64,000 bases of DNA from Erysipelotrichaceae bacterium (GCA_015058845.1 SVBO01000003.1:1-64000), one strand, 5' to 3'; positions 1-9,329 are shown, counted from the first letter of the stretch. The notes: generated by a model from the sequence alone, not told the origin. Numbers and translations are program-made.

Positions 1-21
1 AGTATTAGAAAGGAAGTAACT

Positions 22-1392
22 ATGAAACTAGGTGTCAATACACAGGCCATGGGAAGTGAGAGAGTATCTACCTTACTTGCTAAACTAGCCATCCCTGCTG
101 TGATCGCACAAGTGATCAACTTATTATATAACATCGTAGACCGTATCTATATTGGTCATATTCCAGAGATAGGCTCTTCTGCCTTAACAGGAGTAGGTCT
201 CTTCATGCCGATCCTAATGCTCATCAATGCCTTTGCTATGTTAGCAGGAGCAGGAGGAGCCCCAAGAGCAGCTATTGCCATGGGGAAGGGAGAGCATGAG
301 TCTGCTGAGAAGATCATGGGAAATTGTTTTTCCTTATTACTGATCTTAGCAGTGATCTTAACAGTCGTATTCTATATCACAGCTTCAGATCTACTTATGC
401 TATTTGGAGCCAGTGAAGTAACACTCCCTTATGCTCTATCCTATGCTAGGATCTATATCCTAGGAAGTATCTTCGTATTGATCGTACTAGGTATGAACCC
501 ATTCATCACTACCCAAGGCTTTGCTAAGATCAGTATGCTTACGACAGTCATTGGAGCTATCATCAACATCGTCCTAGATCCGATCTTCATCTTCTTACTA
601 GATATGGGAGTAGAAGGAGCGGCACTAGCTACTATCCTCTCTCAAGCAGTAGGAGCTATCTGGATCCTACGTTTTATTACAAGTGATAAGAGTCATTTAA
701 AGTTAAAGAAAGAAAACCTAGTATTAGATATCAAAGTTGTTTTACCTATATTAGCACTAGGGATCTCTACCTTCGTAATGCTTTCTACAGAAAGTATCTT
801 ATCTATTAGCTTTACAGCAAGTTTACAAGAATATGGAGGAGATATAGCAGTAGGTGCTATGACGATCATTACGAGTGTGTCTTCATTAGTCACTATGCCT
901 TTACAAGGGATCTGTCAGGGAGGACAACCGATCATTAGTTATAACTTCGGTGCTCATAATAATGATAGAGTTAAAGAAGCCTTCTTTACTATGTTTAAAG
1001 TATGTTCTATATTCAGTATCTTAACTTGGGCTACGTTATTACTTCTACCACAACTATTTGCTAGTCTATTTACAAGTGATGTAGCATTGATCGAATACAC
1101 TGTATGGACACTAAGGATCTATATGGCAGGGATCTTTGCACTAGGACTACAGATCTGTTGTCAACAAAGTTTCATGGCACTAGGACAAGCTAAAGTAAGC
1201 TTATTTCTAGCAGTATTACGTAAAGTAATATTACTGATCCCATTGATCTTTATTCTCCCTCGATTCATGAGTAATCAGGTATTCGCAGTCTTCTTAGCAG
1301 AACCGATCAGTGATCTAACGGCTGCCCTTGTTACAACGATTACTTTCTTTGCAAGATTCAATACGATCTTACAGAAAGGTCCCTCTAGATAA
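22..1392 (+). CDS. MATE family efflux transporter (first copy)
   Basis: Multidrug/toxin extrusion carrier of the MATE (MOP superfamily) type, expected to export cationic compounds across the cytoplasmic membrane using a Na+ or H+ gradient. The 456-residue protein is almost entirely hydrophobic with about 12 membrane segments in two similar halves. Family signatures are visible: an early PAVIAQVINLLYNIVDRIYIG-like segment, GAGGAPRAAIAMG after TM2, and GICQGGQPIISYNFGA opening the second half. Length is normal for the family. The ATG has AAGGAAG about 6 nt upstream. Its own promoter lies outside the window or in the first 20 bases. A bidirectional terminator separates it from the convergent coaX. 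Substrate cannot be told from sequence. Confidence 0.9.
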   Translation: MKLGVNTQAMGSERVSTLLAKLAIPAVIAQVINLLYNIVDRIYIGHIPEIGSSALTGVGLFMPILMLINAFAMLAGAGGAPRAAIAMGKGEHESAEKIMGNCFSLLLILAVILTVVFYITASDLLMLFGASEVTLPYALSYARIYILGSIFVLIVLGMNPFITTQGFAKISMLTTVIGAIINIVLDPIFIFLLDMGVEGAALATILSQAVGAIWILRFITSDKSHLKLKKENLVLDIKVVLPILALGISTFVMLSTESILSISFTASLQEYGGDIAVGAMTIITSVSSLVTMPLQGICQGGQPIISYNFGAHNNDRVKEAFFTMFKVCSIFSILTWATLLLLPQLFASLFTSDVALIEYTVWTLRIYMAGIFALGLQICCQQSFMALGQAKVSLFLAVLRKVILLIPLIFILPRFMSNQVFAVFLAEPISDLTAALVTTITFFARFNTILQKGPSR

Positions 1393-1396
1393 CTAA

Positions 1397-1430
1397 AATA
1401 GGTCAGTTCAAACGAACTGGCCTATTCTTT
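1397..1430. terminator. Bidirectional terminator between MATE gene and coaX
   Basis: A 13-bp stem, AATAGGTCAGTTC against GAACTGGCCTATT, with a 4-nt loop and one G-U pair. It has T-rich flanks on both strands and lies exactly between two convergent genes. Confidence 0.85.
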
Positions 1431-2187
1431 ACTTATTCCTATCGTAAATGATCTTCATACCCTTAAACATCAGATCCTCATCATACACATCGATCAACGT
1501 ACTCTCTTGAGAGATCAATCTACCAAGACCTCCCGTAGCGATCACTCTAATGTCATCTCTCTTTAATTCACTCATGAATCTCTTAATAATATATTCCACA
1601 GAACCAATATATCCATACATCACACCAGAGCGCATACAATCGATCGTATTCGTAGCTAGTATAGTATTAGGTACTTGTAACTCTATATCTGGTAACAATG
1701 AAGCCATAGAACTAAGAGCCTTAGCAGAGATCTCTAGTCCTGGTAGTATTACACAATATAGAAAGGCTCCTTCCTCATCAATATACTGGAAAGTAGTAGC
1801 CGTACCAAAGTCTGCGACTAAGATATTCCCTCCATACAAAGCATATCCAGCGGTGGCATCCGCGATCAGATCAGCTCCCACTTCCTCAGCACGATCCGTC
1901 TTGATCAAGATCCCACTGTCTAATGTATGATCGATCAGCATCACTTCTTTATTCAGATACTTATAAATAGCCTCTTTAAATGGAACAAGCACCTCAGGAA
2001 CTACACAAGAAACGATCACATCTTCGATCTTTATTTCTCCTATAAACTTCTTAAGAATACTTTCAAACTCCTCACAACTACGCTCTACCTTCGTTACGAA
2101 ACGAAATGTATCTTCTATCTCTCCACTCTCATTCATAAGACTTAGTACAATATTCGTATTTCCAATATCTACTGCCAGTAGTTTCAT
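1429..2187 (-). CDS. coaX: Type III pantothenate kinase
   Basis: Catalyses the first step of coenzyme A synthesis, phosphorylation of pantothenate to 4'-phosphopantothenate, in the cytoplasm. The 252-residue length is typical of CoaX. The N-terminal phosphate-binding motif AVDIGNTN (residues 5-12), the central GADLIADA motif (about residue 104) and the C-terminal ATGGLG motif are all present, placing it in the ASKHA-fold type III class rather than the CoaA or PanK-II classes. ATG start is preceded by GAAGG. It lies 5 nt downstream of the coaBC-like gene on the same strand, so the two are probably cotranscribed, linking consecutive CoA steps. Confidence 0.93.
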   Translation of the reverse strand: MKLLAVDIGNTNIVLSLMNESGEIEDTFRFVTKVERSCEEFESILKKFIGEIKIEDVIVSCVVPEVLVPFKEAIYKYLNKEVMLIDHTLDSGILIKTDRAEEVGADLIADATAGYALYGGNILVADFGTATTFQYIDEEGAFLYCVILPGLEISAKALSSMASLLPDIELQVPNTILATNTIDCMRSGVMYGYIGSVEYIIKRFMSELKRDDIRVIATGGLGRLISQESTLIDVYDEDLMFKGMKIIYDRNK

Positions 2188-2192
2188 ATTCT

Positions 2193-3248
2193 CTACCTTC
2201 TTTCTATACTTATTAACTTGTAGAATATAGTATATGCGCTCCTCTCTAAACTCATTACTGGTAATACTAATTCCTCTCCATGACTTAATACCACCACATG
2301 ATCATTTCTTTGCTGGATCACTAGATCACATCCCTTACTAAGGATCATTCTATTATCTTCATCCTCTAAAGCAAGACCACATAACAATTGACCCTCTTCC
2401 TTGATAAGACCTAATGAAAGGAGTATATCCTTACCCTGTTCTACCTCTAAAGAGAACTCTCCATCCTTTTCTTTGAAGTGCGAGATAGGTACATATCTAC
2501 ATACATTCGCAGCATGGATCACAATATCTTGCTCTACCGAGAATAAAGTCATCATCTTCTCCATCTCTTCCCTAGTACGCACACAAATCCCTACGATACC
2601 ATAAGGGACCTTACACATAGCAGGATCGTATATAAGAGTTACACTAGCGCCTAAGGCTTTTGCTGCCTTAGCTAGGATCACACCCATTTGGCTATGACTA
2701 GGAGATAGATAGGTAACATCATCGATCTTCTCCTGGATACATCCAGCACTGATCAATACACACTTATTATATAAAGGCTTATCTAGATGTAGGGCATACT
2801 CGATCACACACTCCACATCTTCTATATCTGCCATACTACCTTCCTTATTCCCATCCCATACTACATACATATCATTCTTCTTTAAAGAAGCAATTGTATC
2901 CTTTAGATCTTGGGTGATCACAGGGACTATGATCTTAGGTTTGTTACATAATAAGAAAGAAGAAGACACTACATCTCTTCCCTTCTTAGAAGCGATCCTA
3001 TGAATGATCTTCTCATTAGAGGGAACTACTACCATAGCATCCACTCTTGCAAGTAACTCCTCATCCACATGAGTTAGTACAGGATTGTTAGAAAGCATTT
3101 GGAATGTACGAGAGGACACATACCTTCTAGCCGCATGATCCATCAACACATGTACCTCATACTTCTCACATAGCTTACTTACTAAAGAAGCCACCTGATA
3201 CACATCTCTACCACCATCGATCCCTACTAAAATAGTCTTCTTAAACAT
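2193..3248 (-). CDS. Divergent CoaBC-like flavoprotein
   Basis: Resembles bifunctional CoaBC (phosphopantothenoylcysteine synthetase/decarboxylase) in layout. An N-terminal flavoprotein (CoaC-like) half contains a THVDEELLARVDAMVVVPS stretch, which keeps the His that precedes the ADL(V)ILAPAT segment in CoaC. A C-terminal CoaB-like half starts near VLISAGCIQEKIDDVTYLSP. At 351 residues it is shorter than the usual ~400. The PA(S/T)AN motif reads PSNEK, the CoaC active-site Cys segment (ACG in E. coli) has no Cys, the PxMN motif reads PVITQ, and the CoaB KIKK lysines are not recognisable. It may be a fast-evolving functional CoaBC or a paralogue with another role. ATG at 3248 is preferred over the GTG at 3257 because AAGGAG sits 8 nt before the ATG. 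Adjacent coaX supports a CoA connection. Confidence 0.65.
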   Translation of the reverse strand: MFKKTILVGIDGGRDVYQVASLVSKLCEKYEVHVLMDHAARRYVSSRTFQMLSNNPVLTHVDEELLARVDAMVVVPSNEKIIHRIASKKGRDVVSSSFLLCNKPKIIVPVITQDLKDTIASLKKNDMYVVWDGNKEGSMADIEDVECVIEYALHLDKPLYNKCVLISAGCIQEKIDDVTYLSPSHSQMGVILAKAAKALGASVTLIYDPAMCKVPYGIVGICVRTREEMEKMMTLFSVEQDIVIHAANVCRYVPISHFKEKDGEFSLEVEQGKDILLSLGLIKEEGQLLCGLALEDEDNRMILSKGCDLVIQQRNDHVVVLSHGEELVLPVMSLERSAYTIFYKLISIERR

Positions 3249-3291
3249 CCCACTCACTCCTTATAATTCCCATTGACTCTATTAAGTCTGC

Positions 3292-3318
3292 TTGATTATT
3301 CCCTAATGTCATTATAAA
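3292..3318. promoter_or_regulatory. Divergent promoter region, coaBC-like / dnaE
   Basis: The same AT-rich stretch offers a minus-strand TATAAT (reverse complement of 3311-3316), well placed for the coaBC-like gene. It also offers a plus-strand TTGATT (3292-3297) and TATAAA (3313-3318) pair with a short 15-nt spacer for dnaE. The overlapping -10 boxes are suggestive only. Confidence 0.35.
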
Positions 3319-3389
3319 ATAGAAGTAACTAAAAGAAAAGAAATTTACCTTTAGAAAATAAGATACACAACAGGAAAGGAGGAATAGCT

Positions 3390-6300
3390 ATGGTACATCT
3401 ACATGTACGTTCACAATTCTCATTACTGAATGGGGTTATGAGTCTTCAAACCATTATTGATAATGCTTTGGAGAAAGAGATAGAGGCAGTGTGTCTATCA
3501 GACTTTCATAGTATGCATGGGGCGTATAATTTCTATAAGTTATGTGTGAAGAATGCTATTAAGCCTTTACTGGGATTAGAAGTTAGAGTGTTAGAAGAGG
3601 ATGAGGAATTATCCTTTATATGTATTGCGGTAGATTATACGGGATATCAAGATCTATTACGATTATGTAGTGATATTTCTTTAAAAGATCTTCGTGGGGT
3701 ACAGTTAGAAGAACTTTCTTTGTATACAGAGCATTGTTATGTGATCCTTTTGAATGGAGGAAGATATGAGGAAGCTTTGATCAAGGAAGAAGTAGAAGTG
3801 TTACAAAGTTATGTAGAGAAGATGACTAGGTTTAAATATAGTGCTATTGGTCTGATCCATGGAGATTCTCCTTTACATCGTAAGCGTCATCAGTTATTGA
3901 TGGAGTTATGTAAGAATACAGGGGTATTGACGCCTGCTGTGTCTAGAATATTATATGAAAGAGCAGGGGAAGAGGAACTGTTACAGATCCTAAGAGCCAT
4001 TGATAAGGGAGTATCTGCTGCTACTTTAGGAGCTCCTAAGGAGAGAGGTAGATACTTTAGAAGTAAGCAAGAGATGGTAGCGTTATATGCTAGTAAGGCC
4101 ATCGAGGATGCGGATACGATCGCTAATGTTTGTCATGTGGAATTAAGACCGCATGTGAATACATTACCGAAGTTCCCACTAGCTAATAATGTAAGTAGTG
4201 AGGAATACTTACGTCAGTTATGTTATGTAGGATTACAGAAACGTATGAATGGTAAGATCCCAAAGGTATATGAGGAACGTTTAAAGTATGAGTTATCCGT
4301 GATCATTGATATGCACTTTGCAGACTACTTCCTGATCGTATATGACTATGTACGCTATGCGAAGACAGCAAATATCTTAGTAGGAGTTGGAAGAGGAAGT
4401 GCAGCTGGTTCTTTAGTAGCCTATGTACTAGGGATCACACACGTAGATCCGATCAAGTATGATCTACTATTTGAACGCTTCCTGAATCCACAACGTGTTA
4501 CGATGCCAGATATCGACTTAGACTTCCCTGATATGAGAAGAGAAGAGATCATCTCGTATGTGAAAGAAAAGTATGGACAAGATCGAGTAGCCCATATTGC
4601 TACATTTGGTACATTGAAAGCAAAACAAGTGTTAAGAGATGTGGGTAGAGTCATGGAACTACCCGTCTATGAGATCGAGTTATTAACTAAGAAGATCCCG
4701 AATGTTCCTAATATCAAACTACAAGATGTATATCGTAGTAATGCCTTATTTGCCCAAGCAGTCGAAAGTAAACAAACTCTCAAGAAGCTTTATACCACTG
4801 CTCTTAGATTAGAAGGACTACCAAGACATTTATCTACTCATGCAGCAGGAATCATTATTTCTAATAAACCATTAGTAGAAAGCACTCCACTCGTACAGAT
4901 CGAGCAAGGTATCAGTGCTACTCAATATCCAGTAGATAACCTAGAGGAACTAGGTCTTTTAAAGATGGATATCTTAGGACTTAGAAATCTAAGTATTATT
5001 GATGGGGTACTACAAAGGATCAAGAGTTTATATAACATTGATGTAGATATTATGCGATTACCATTAGATGATCCTAAGACAATACGATTATTATACAATG
5101 TAGATACGATCGGTGTATTCCAGTTAGAATCTGATGGAATGAAGAACTTACTGAAGAAGATGAAAGTAAAGTCATTCGATGATATTGTCATCAGTATCGC
5201 ATTGTTTAGACCAGGTCCGATGGAGAATATTCCCGAGTATCTAGAGCGTCGTAAGAATGATTCTTATGTGTCTCTACATCCATCCCTAGATGAGATCTTG
5301 AAGCCTACCTATGGGATCATTGTATACCAAGAACAGATCATGATGATCGCGCAGAAGATGGCTGGTTTCTCACTTGCTAAAGCAGATGTGATGCGTAGAG
5401 CAATGAGTAAGAAGAAAGAACAAGAATTGATCACGATGAAGGATGAGTTCGTAGAGGGGGCTATTGGTAAGGGATATTCTAAGGAATTAGCTTCTATGGT
5501 ATATGATCTGATCTTACGCTTTGCGAACTACGGATTCAATAAGTCACACTCTGTAGCCTATGGTATGATCGCTTATCAAATGGCTTATCTGAAAGCGAAT
5601 TATCCATTAGTATACTTTGAATCTCTTCTCAATAGTGTGATCGGTAGTGAGTTCAAGACATATGAGTATATGGAAGAGGCTAGAAGGATCGGGATCAAGT
5701 TCTTACCATTTGATATCAATCGATCTCAAGCTACCTATAGTATCGAATCAGAAGGCTTGAGACCTCCATTGTCTATGATCAAGAATGTAGGAAGTGTAGC
5801 TACGATGGAGATCATTCAAGAAGTAGAAATGAATGGTCCATTCCAGAATTACTTTGATTTCATAGCCCGTATCAATTCTAGAAAAGTAAATCGTAAGGTA
5901 GTTGAGTCTTTGATCGATGCAGGGGCTTTGGATAGTTTTAAGTTATCTAGAGCTACTTTATTAGAGAACCTAGATGAAGTGTTACAGTATGGTGATCTAG
6001 TACGGATCGAGGAAGAAGATCAAGTACGTTTGAACTTTGATCTAGTCAGTGAACCAGTATTAGTCAGTGTTCCTGATAAGATCGAGATGCGCTGTGAGAG
6101 AGAGAAGGCAGTACTTGGCTTCTATTACAGTACCCATCCATTACAAAGTAAACGTAAGGCATTAGAGATCCCAGGGAATATTCTGCAAGTAAAGCAGACT
6201 AAGGGAAATGTACGTTTCTTAGCTCTGATCCAAAGAGTCAAGGAACATCGCACTAAGAAGGGGGATCTGATGGCTTTCATGAATGTATCGGATGAGGTGG

Positions 6301-6437
6301 ATAATGTGGATATCGTAGTGATGCCGAATTTATACCAAAGGATACAAGGGATCAAGCGTGGTTCTTATGTAGTGGTAAGTGGTACTATGGAAGAGCGTGG
6401 TAGTGTGCTTGTAAAGGATCTGAATGTGTTAGAATAA
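3390..6437 (+). CDS. dnaE: DNA polymerase III alpha subunit, DnaE type
   Basis: Replicative C-family DNA polymerase acting at the fork; in low-GC Gram-positives DnaE usually extends primers before PolC takes over. Order of domains over 1015 residues: PHP domain starting HLHVRSQFSLLNG, polymerase palm with GVGRGSAAGSLVAY and the catalytic PDIDLDF pair of aspartates (about residue 375), fingers with GIIVYQEQIM and RRAMSKKK, tandem HhH, and a C-terminal OB fold (about residues 935-1015). It is about 100 residues shorter than Bacillus DnaE. It has no exonuclease insertion, so it is not PolC. ATG has an ideal AAAGGAGG 8 nt upstream. It is transcribed divergently from the coaBC-like gene and ends at a hairpin terminator. 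Confidence 0.95.
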   Translation: MVHLHVRSQFSLLNGVMSLQTIIDNALEKEIEAVCLSDFHSMHGAYNFYKLCVKNAIKPLLGLEVRVLEEDEELSFICIAVDYTGYQDLLRLCSDISLKDLRGVQLEELSLYTEHCYVILLNGGRYEEALIKEEVEVLQSYVEKMTRFKYSAIGLIHGDSPLHRKRHQLLMELCKNTGVLTPAVSRILYERAGEEELLQILRAIDKGVSAATLGAPKERGRYFRSKQEMVALYASKAIEDADTIANVCHVELRPHVNTLPKFPLANNVSSEEYLRQLCYVGLQKRMNGKIPKVYEERLKYELSVIIDMHFADYFLIVYDYVRYAKTANILVGVGRGSAAGSLVAYVLGITHVDPIKYDLLFERFLNPQRVTMPDIDLDFPDMRREEIISYVKEKYGQDRVAHIATFGTLKAKQVLRDVGRVMELPVYEIELLTKKIPNVPNIKLQDVYRSNALFAQAVESKQTLKKLYTTALRLEGLPRHLSTHAAGIIISNKPLVESTPLVQIEQGISATQYPVDNLEELGLLKMDILGLRNLSIIDGVLQRIKSLYNIDVDIMRLPLDDPKTIRLLYNVDTIGVFQLESDGMKNLLKKMKVKSFDDIVISIALFRPGPMENIPEYLERRKNDSYVSLHPSLDEILKPTYGIIVYQEQIMMIAQKMAGFSLAKADVMRRAMSKKKEQELITMKDEFVEGAIGKGYSKELASMVYDLILRFANYGFNKSHSVAYGMIAYQMAYLKANYPLVYFESLLNSVIGSEFKTYEYMEEARRIGIKFLPFDINRSQATYSIESEGLRPPLSMIKNVGSVATMEIIQEVEMNGPFQNYFDFIARINSRKVNRKVVESLIDAGALDSFKLSRATLLENLDEVLQYGDLVRIEEEDQVRLNFDLVSEPVLVSVPDKIEMRCEREKAVLGFYYSTHPLQSKRKALEIPGNILQVKQTKGNVRFLALIQRVKEHRTKKGDLMAFMNVSDEVDNVDIVVMPNLYQRIQGIKRGSYVVVSGTMEERGSVLVKDLNVLE

Positions 6438-6444
6438 GAGAAAT

Positions 6445-6473
6445 AGGTATGGTAGAGATACTATGCCTTTTTT
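6445..6473 (+). terminator. Terminator after dnaE
   Basis: A 10-bp stem AGGTATGGTA/TACTATGCCT (two G-U pairs) with loop GAGA, followed by a run of T. Confidence 0.85.
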
Positions 6474-6495
6474 GGTGTATTCTTATTTGGTTGAA

Positions 6496-6524
6496 TTGAA
6501 GTGACTATGGTTTAGGTGTATAAT
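6496..6524 (+). promoter_or_regulatory. Sigma-A-type promoter of the M24 peptidase gene
   Basis: TTGAAG (6496-6501) and a perfect TATAAT (6519-6524) with a 17-nt spacer, 32 nt before the start codon. Confidence 0.75.
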
Positions 6525-6555
6525 TTAATTAGATATATTCAAGGAGGTTAATGAT

Positions 6556-7716
6556 ATGATTATTACTCAAAGAAGAGAAAAGTGTCTGAATGAATTTAAG
6601 AAAACGGGGTTAGATGGTCTATTGTTTGCATCATGTGCTAATTTCCAATATCTAACTGAAACAAAGAGTTATATGTGGCAAAGATTCTGTTTTAATTTAG
6701 ATGTGGAAGTATCTGGGGCTCGTATCATTCCTGAGGCATTAGTATTTATGGATCAAGAGGGTAGAACTACGATTCTTACTACACCTGCTCTTAAGGATCA
6801 TTTTGATACGAATAAGAATGATGTAGTCGTGAGTTATATGGATCAGTTTGAAGATGAGCTAAAGCATATTGTTAAGGGAAAGAAGATCGGTATTGGTAGA
6901 GATTGTGATCAATGGATCATGAATACTTTGAAGATGGTAGATCCAGAGATCGAAACAGTGAATATCGAGACTGTCTTTGATGATATTCGTCGTATTAAGG
7001 ATGCGTATGAGATCGATCAGATGACTAAGTTAGCGAAGTTTACAGATGATGCTGTGATGTATGTTTGTAAGCATTTAAAGAAGGGGATGACGATGTTTGA
7101 GGCTGAAAGGATGATCGTGGATTATGGTCTTCTTAATGGCATCCAAGATCTATCCTTTGCTCCTACATGTGGATTCAAGACTAGAAATACAGAGAATGCA
7201 CAGGCTATTGAACCATTTGAAGATGAGAGAGTGTTAGAAGAGGGTACTATGATCGCTTTTGATATTGGATATATGGATCAAGGCTATTGTTCTGACTGGG
7301 GTAGAACTGTGTATTGTGGTAAGGCTCCTGAGTTAGTGAAGAAGGGGTATGAGGCATTACAAGCGGCTCAGTGTTATATGGTAGAGAGAATAAAGCCAGG
7401 GGTAACTCGTTTTGGGGATCTATATGGCTATATTTGTGATAAGGCTGAAGAGCTTGGTTATTATGAATATCTACGTTTTAAGAGAGAAGAACTGGGTGGT
7501 AATGGACATCATATTGGGGTAGAAGTCCATGAAGTACCTTTCTTGAAGTATACTTCAGATCTAATTCTACAATCTGGTATGATCTTCTGTAGTGAACCTA
7601 AGATGTTCTTTAAGAATGAGGGGTATATGCGTGTAGAGGATATGATCTTGGTCACTGAGGATGGTGCTAAGTTCTTAACTAATTTTCCACGTGATCTATT
7701 CGAGATCGACTTTTAG
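6556..7716 (+). CDS. M24 family metallopeptidase (Xaa-Pro peptidase-like)
   Basis: Predicted cytoplasmic aminopeptidase of the pita-bread (creatinase/prolidase) fold, 386 residues. The N-terminal creatinase-like domain (1-150) is followed by the catalytic domain. The five expected metal ligands can be read: Asp in AFDIGY and Asp in CSDWGRT, His in GHHIGVEVHE, Glu in CSEPKMF and Glu in MRVEDM. A second His in VHEVP fits the substrate site. Start ATG has AAGGAGG 8 nt upstream and a consensus promoter ahead. It is monocistronic between terminators. Substrate is probably X-Pro dipeptides, but creatinase-like specificities share this fold. Confidence 0.85.
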   Translation: MIITQRREKCLNEFKKTGLDGLLFASCANFQYLTETKSYMWQRFCFNLDVEVSGARIIPEALVFMDQEGRTTILTTPALKDHFDTNKNDVVVSYMDQFEDELKHIVKGKKIGIGRDCDQWIMNTLKMVDPEIETVNIETVFDDIRRIKDAYEIDQMTKLAKFTDDAVMYVCKHLKKGMTMFEAERMIVDYGLLNGIQDLSFAPTCGFKTRNTENAQAIEPFEDERVLEEGTMIAFDIGYMDQGYCSDWGRTVYCGKAPELVKKGYEALQAAQCYMVERIKPGVTRFGDLYGYICDKAEELGYYEYLRFKREELGGNGHHIGVEVHEVPFLKYTSDLILQSGMIFCSEPKMFFKNEGYMRVEDMILVTEDGAKFLTNFPRDLFEIDF

Positions 7717-7793
7717 GTCAGTAGGTATAAATATAGTATAAACTATGTCATCTGATAACTTTTAAAGTATGTATAGAAAGATGAGGTGAGAAT

Positions 7794-8507
7794 ATGGCAA
7801 TGTGGGATCCATGGCGCGGTTGTAAGAAATATAGTGATGGATGTCTACATTGCTATATTCATAAAGGAGATAGTAAGCGTGGTGTGGATACTAGTAACAT
7901 AGTACAGACCAAAGATTTCAAGAAACCCATAGAGCGTTTAAAGAATGGTAACTACAAGATGAGATCAGGTCTAGTATATACTTGCTTTTCTACAGACTTT
8001 CTGATCGAGGAAGCTGATCCATGGCGTAATGAATGTTGGGAAATGATTAAGGAAAGGCAGGATTGCACATTTCTATTTCTGACAAAGCGGATCGAACGTT
8101 TCATGAAATGTATTCCCACTGATTGGGGGCAAGGATATGAGAATGTAGTAATCTGCTGTACCATCGAGGATCAAAAGAATGCCGATAAAAGACTATCTAT
8201 ATTTCACTCATTGCCTATCAAACACAAATGTATTACCGCTCAACCATTGCTTGAGAATGTGGATATAGAGAAATATCTAGATGATATTGAATTAGTGGTA
8301 GTTGGAGGAGAATCAGATCATTACGCTAGACCTCTTGATTATGATTGGGTCTTACATATTCGTGAGCAATGTATTAAGAAGAATGTTAGCTTTGAGTTTA
8401 GACAATGTGGAACACATTTCATTAAAGAGGGTAAAGTATATACATTGAAAACAAAGGATCTTTGTAGCCAAGCTAGGAAGGCTGATATTAATTTTAAAAC
8501 AAAATAA
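7794..8507 (+). CDS. DUF5131 family protein (phage Gp37/Gp68-like)
   Basis: The 237-residue protein opens with WDPWRGCKKYSDGCLHCY and contains FLTKRIERF and VVGGESDHYARPLDYDWV, the recognisable signature of DUF5131, a family common in phages and mobile DNA. Three clustered cysteines (C-x6-C-x2-C) resemble an iron-sulfur site, and relatives have been suggested to be radical-SAM-like; the function is unknown. It stands alone with its own SD (GAGGTGAG) and a long terminator behind. Codon use differs slightly from the neighbours, with fewer GATC sites and more AGG and TTT, which could mean acquisition by transfer. Confidence 0.75.
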   Translation: MAMWDPWRGCKKYSDGCLHCYIHKGDSKRGVDTSNIVQTKDFKKPIERLKNGNYKMRSGLVYTCFSTDFLIEEADPWRNECWEMIKERQDCTFLFLTKRIERFMKCIPTDWGQGYENVVICCTIEDQKNADKRLSIFHSLPIKHKCITAQPLLENVDIEKYLDDIELVVVGGESDHYARPLDYDWVLHIREQCIKKNVSFEFRQCGTHFIKEGKVYTLKTKDLCSQARKADINFKTK

Positions 8508-8556
8508 TAAAGGATCTGTATTGTTAAGGTAGAGCCTAACAACATAGATCCTTTTT
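8508..8556. terminator. Bidirectional terminator after DUF5131 gene
   Basis: Long hairpin with outer stem AAGGATCT/AGATCCTT and inner stem TTGTTA/TAACAA. It has T runs on both sides and lies between convergent genes. Confidence 0.8.
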
Positions 8557-8568
8557 ATACATCAACTA

Positions 8569-9252
8569 TTATTTTCCACTATCTTTAGAAGATCCCTTGA
8601 TCTTATTTCCTTGATCTTCCTTATAGATCTCTAATGCTTCAAACTCTTGCTTACGGATCAGTAATGGCTTAACAAAGAACACTTCTACACTACCATAGAT
8701 AGGAGTATTTCCTGCCTTGTTATACTCATAGAAATCCTTAGCATATTCTACAGCATCCTCATAATTCTTAGTGAACCCATTCGCATGTTGTAAAGACACG
8801 AAAGTGACTACTAGACCCGCATTCTCTTCCCCACGAACATGAGCAAACTTGATCTCATCCTTGATCAAATAAGCTGGTAGATACACCGCTTGATATAGAT
8901 CAGTATCATAGAACATATGAGATACAGTCTCATTTACATAATTTAAATAATGCTTAAGATGACCCTTCTCACGCATATTCGCGATCTCATCTTTCGAGAT
9001 CTTACCACTTAAGAACTTCAACATCACTTGATCATCTACAGTAGCAAACGTAGCAATAAATTCAATATACTTCTCAATATCCTCATCTACAAACTGTTGC
9101 ATCAAGAATAATAACAAAGAACCTCCATGAACACTAAGATCTTTCTGATATAACTCACGACATACAGCTAAGATATCTTTCATACTATAAGCACAATCTT
9201 TATTCGCATATAATTGACGGATCAATCTAATTAAAATCTCTTGAGAACTCAT
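8569..9252 (-). CDS. Protein of unknown function, 227 aa
   Basis: I do not recognise this family. The protein is soluble, with no signal peptide or membrane segment. It appears alpha-helical in its first 130 residues and mixed alpha/beta afterwards. It ends in a charged, Lys/Ser-rich tail (NKIKGSSKDSGK). Normal codon use with many GATC sites argues for a real resident gene. The ATG at 9252 is chosen over a GTG at 9273 because GGGAG lies 11 nt ahead of the ATG, within what would be the longer form. It is divergent from ruvAB and convergent with the DUF5131 gene, so context gives no functional hint. Confidence 0.7.
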   Translation of the reverse strand: MSSQEILIRLIRQLYANKDCAYSMKDILAVCRELYQKDLSVHGGSLLLFLMQQFVDEDIEKYIEFIATFATVDDQVMLKFLSGKISKDEIANMREKGHLKHYLNYVNETVSHMFYDTDLYQAVYLPAYLIKDEIKFAHVRGEENAGLVVTFVSLQHANGFTKNYEDAVEYAKDFYEYNKAGNTPIYGSVEVFFVKPLLIRKQEFEALEIYKEDQGNKIKGSSKDSGK

Positions 9253-9329
9253 TTTCAAAACAACTCCCTTCACTCTTTCTCTATTTTACCAATTTTTTGA
9301 ACTTTATGCCATATAAACAATTAAAAACA

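Noticed and set aside
1550-1930. Plus-strand frame opposite coaX
   Set aside because: The minus-strand reading is a complete CoaX with all motifs; the opposite frame has none and no SD.
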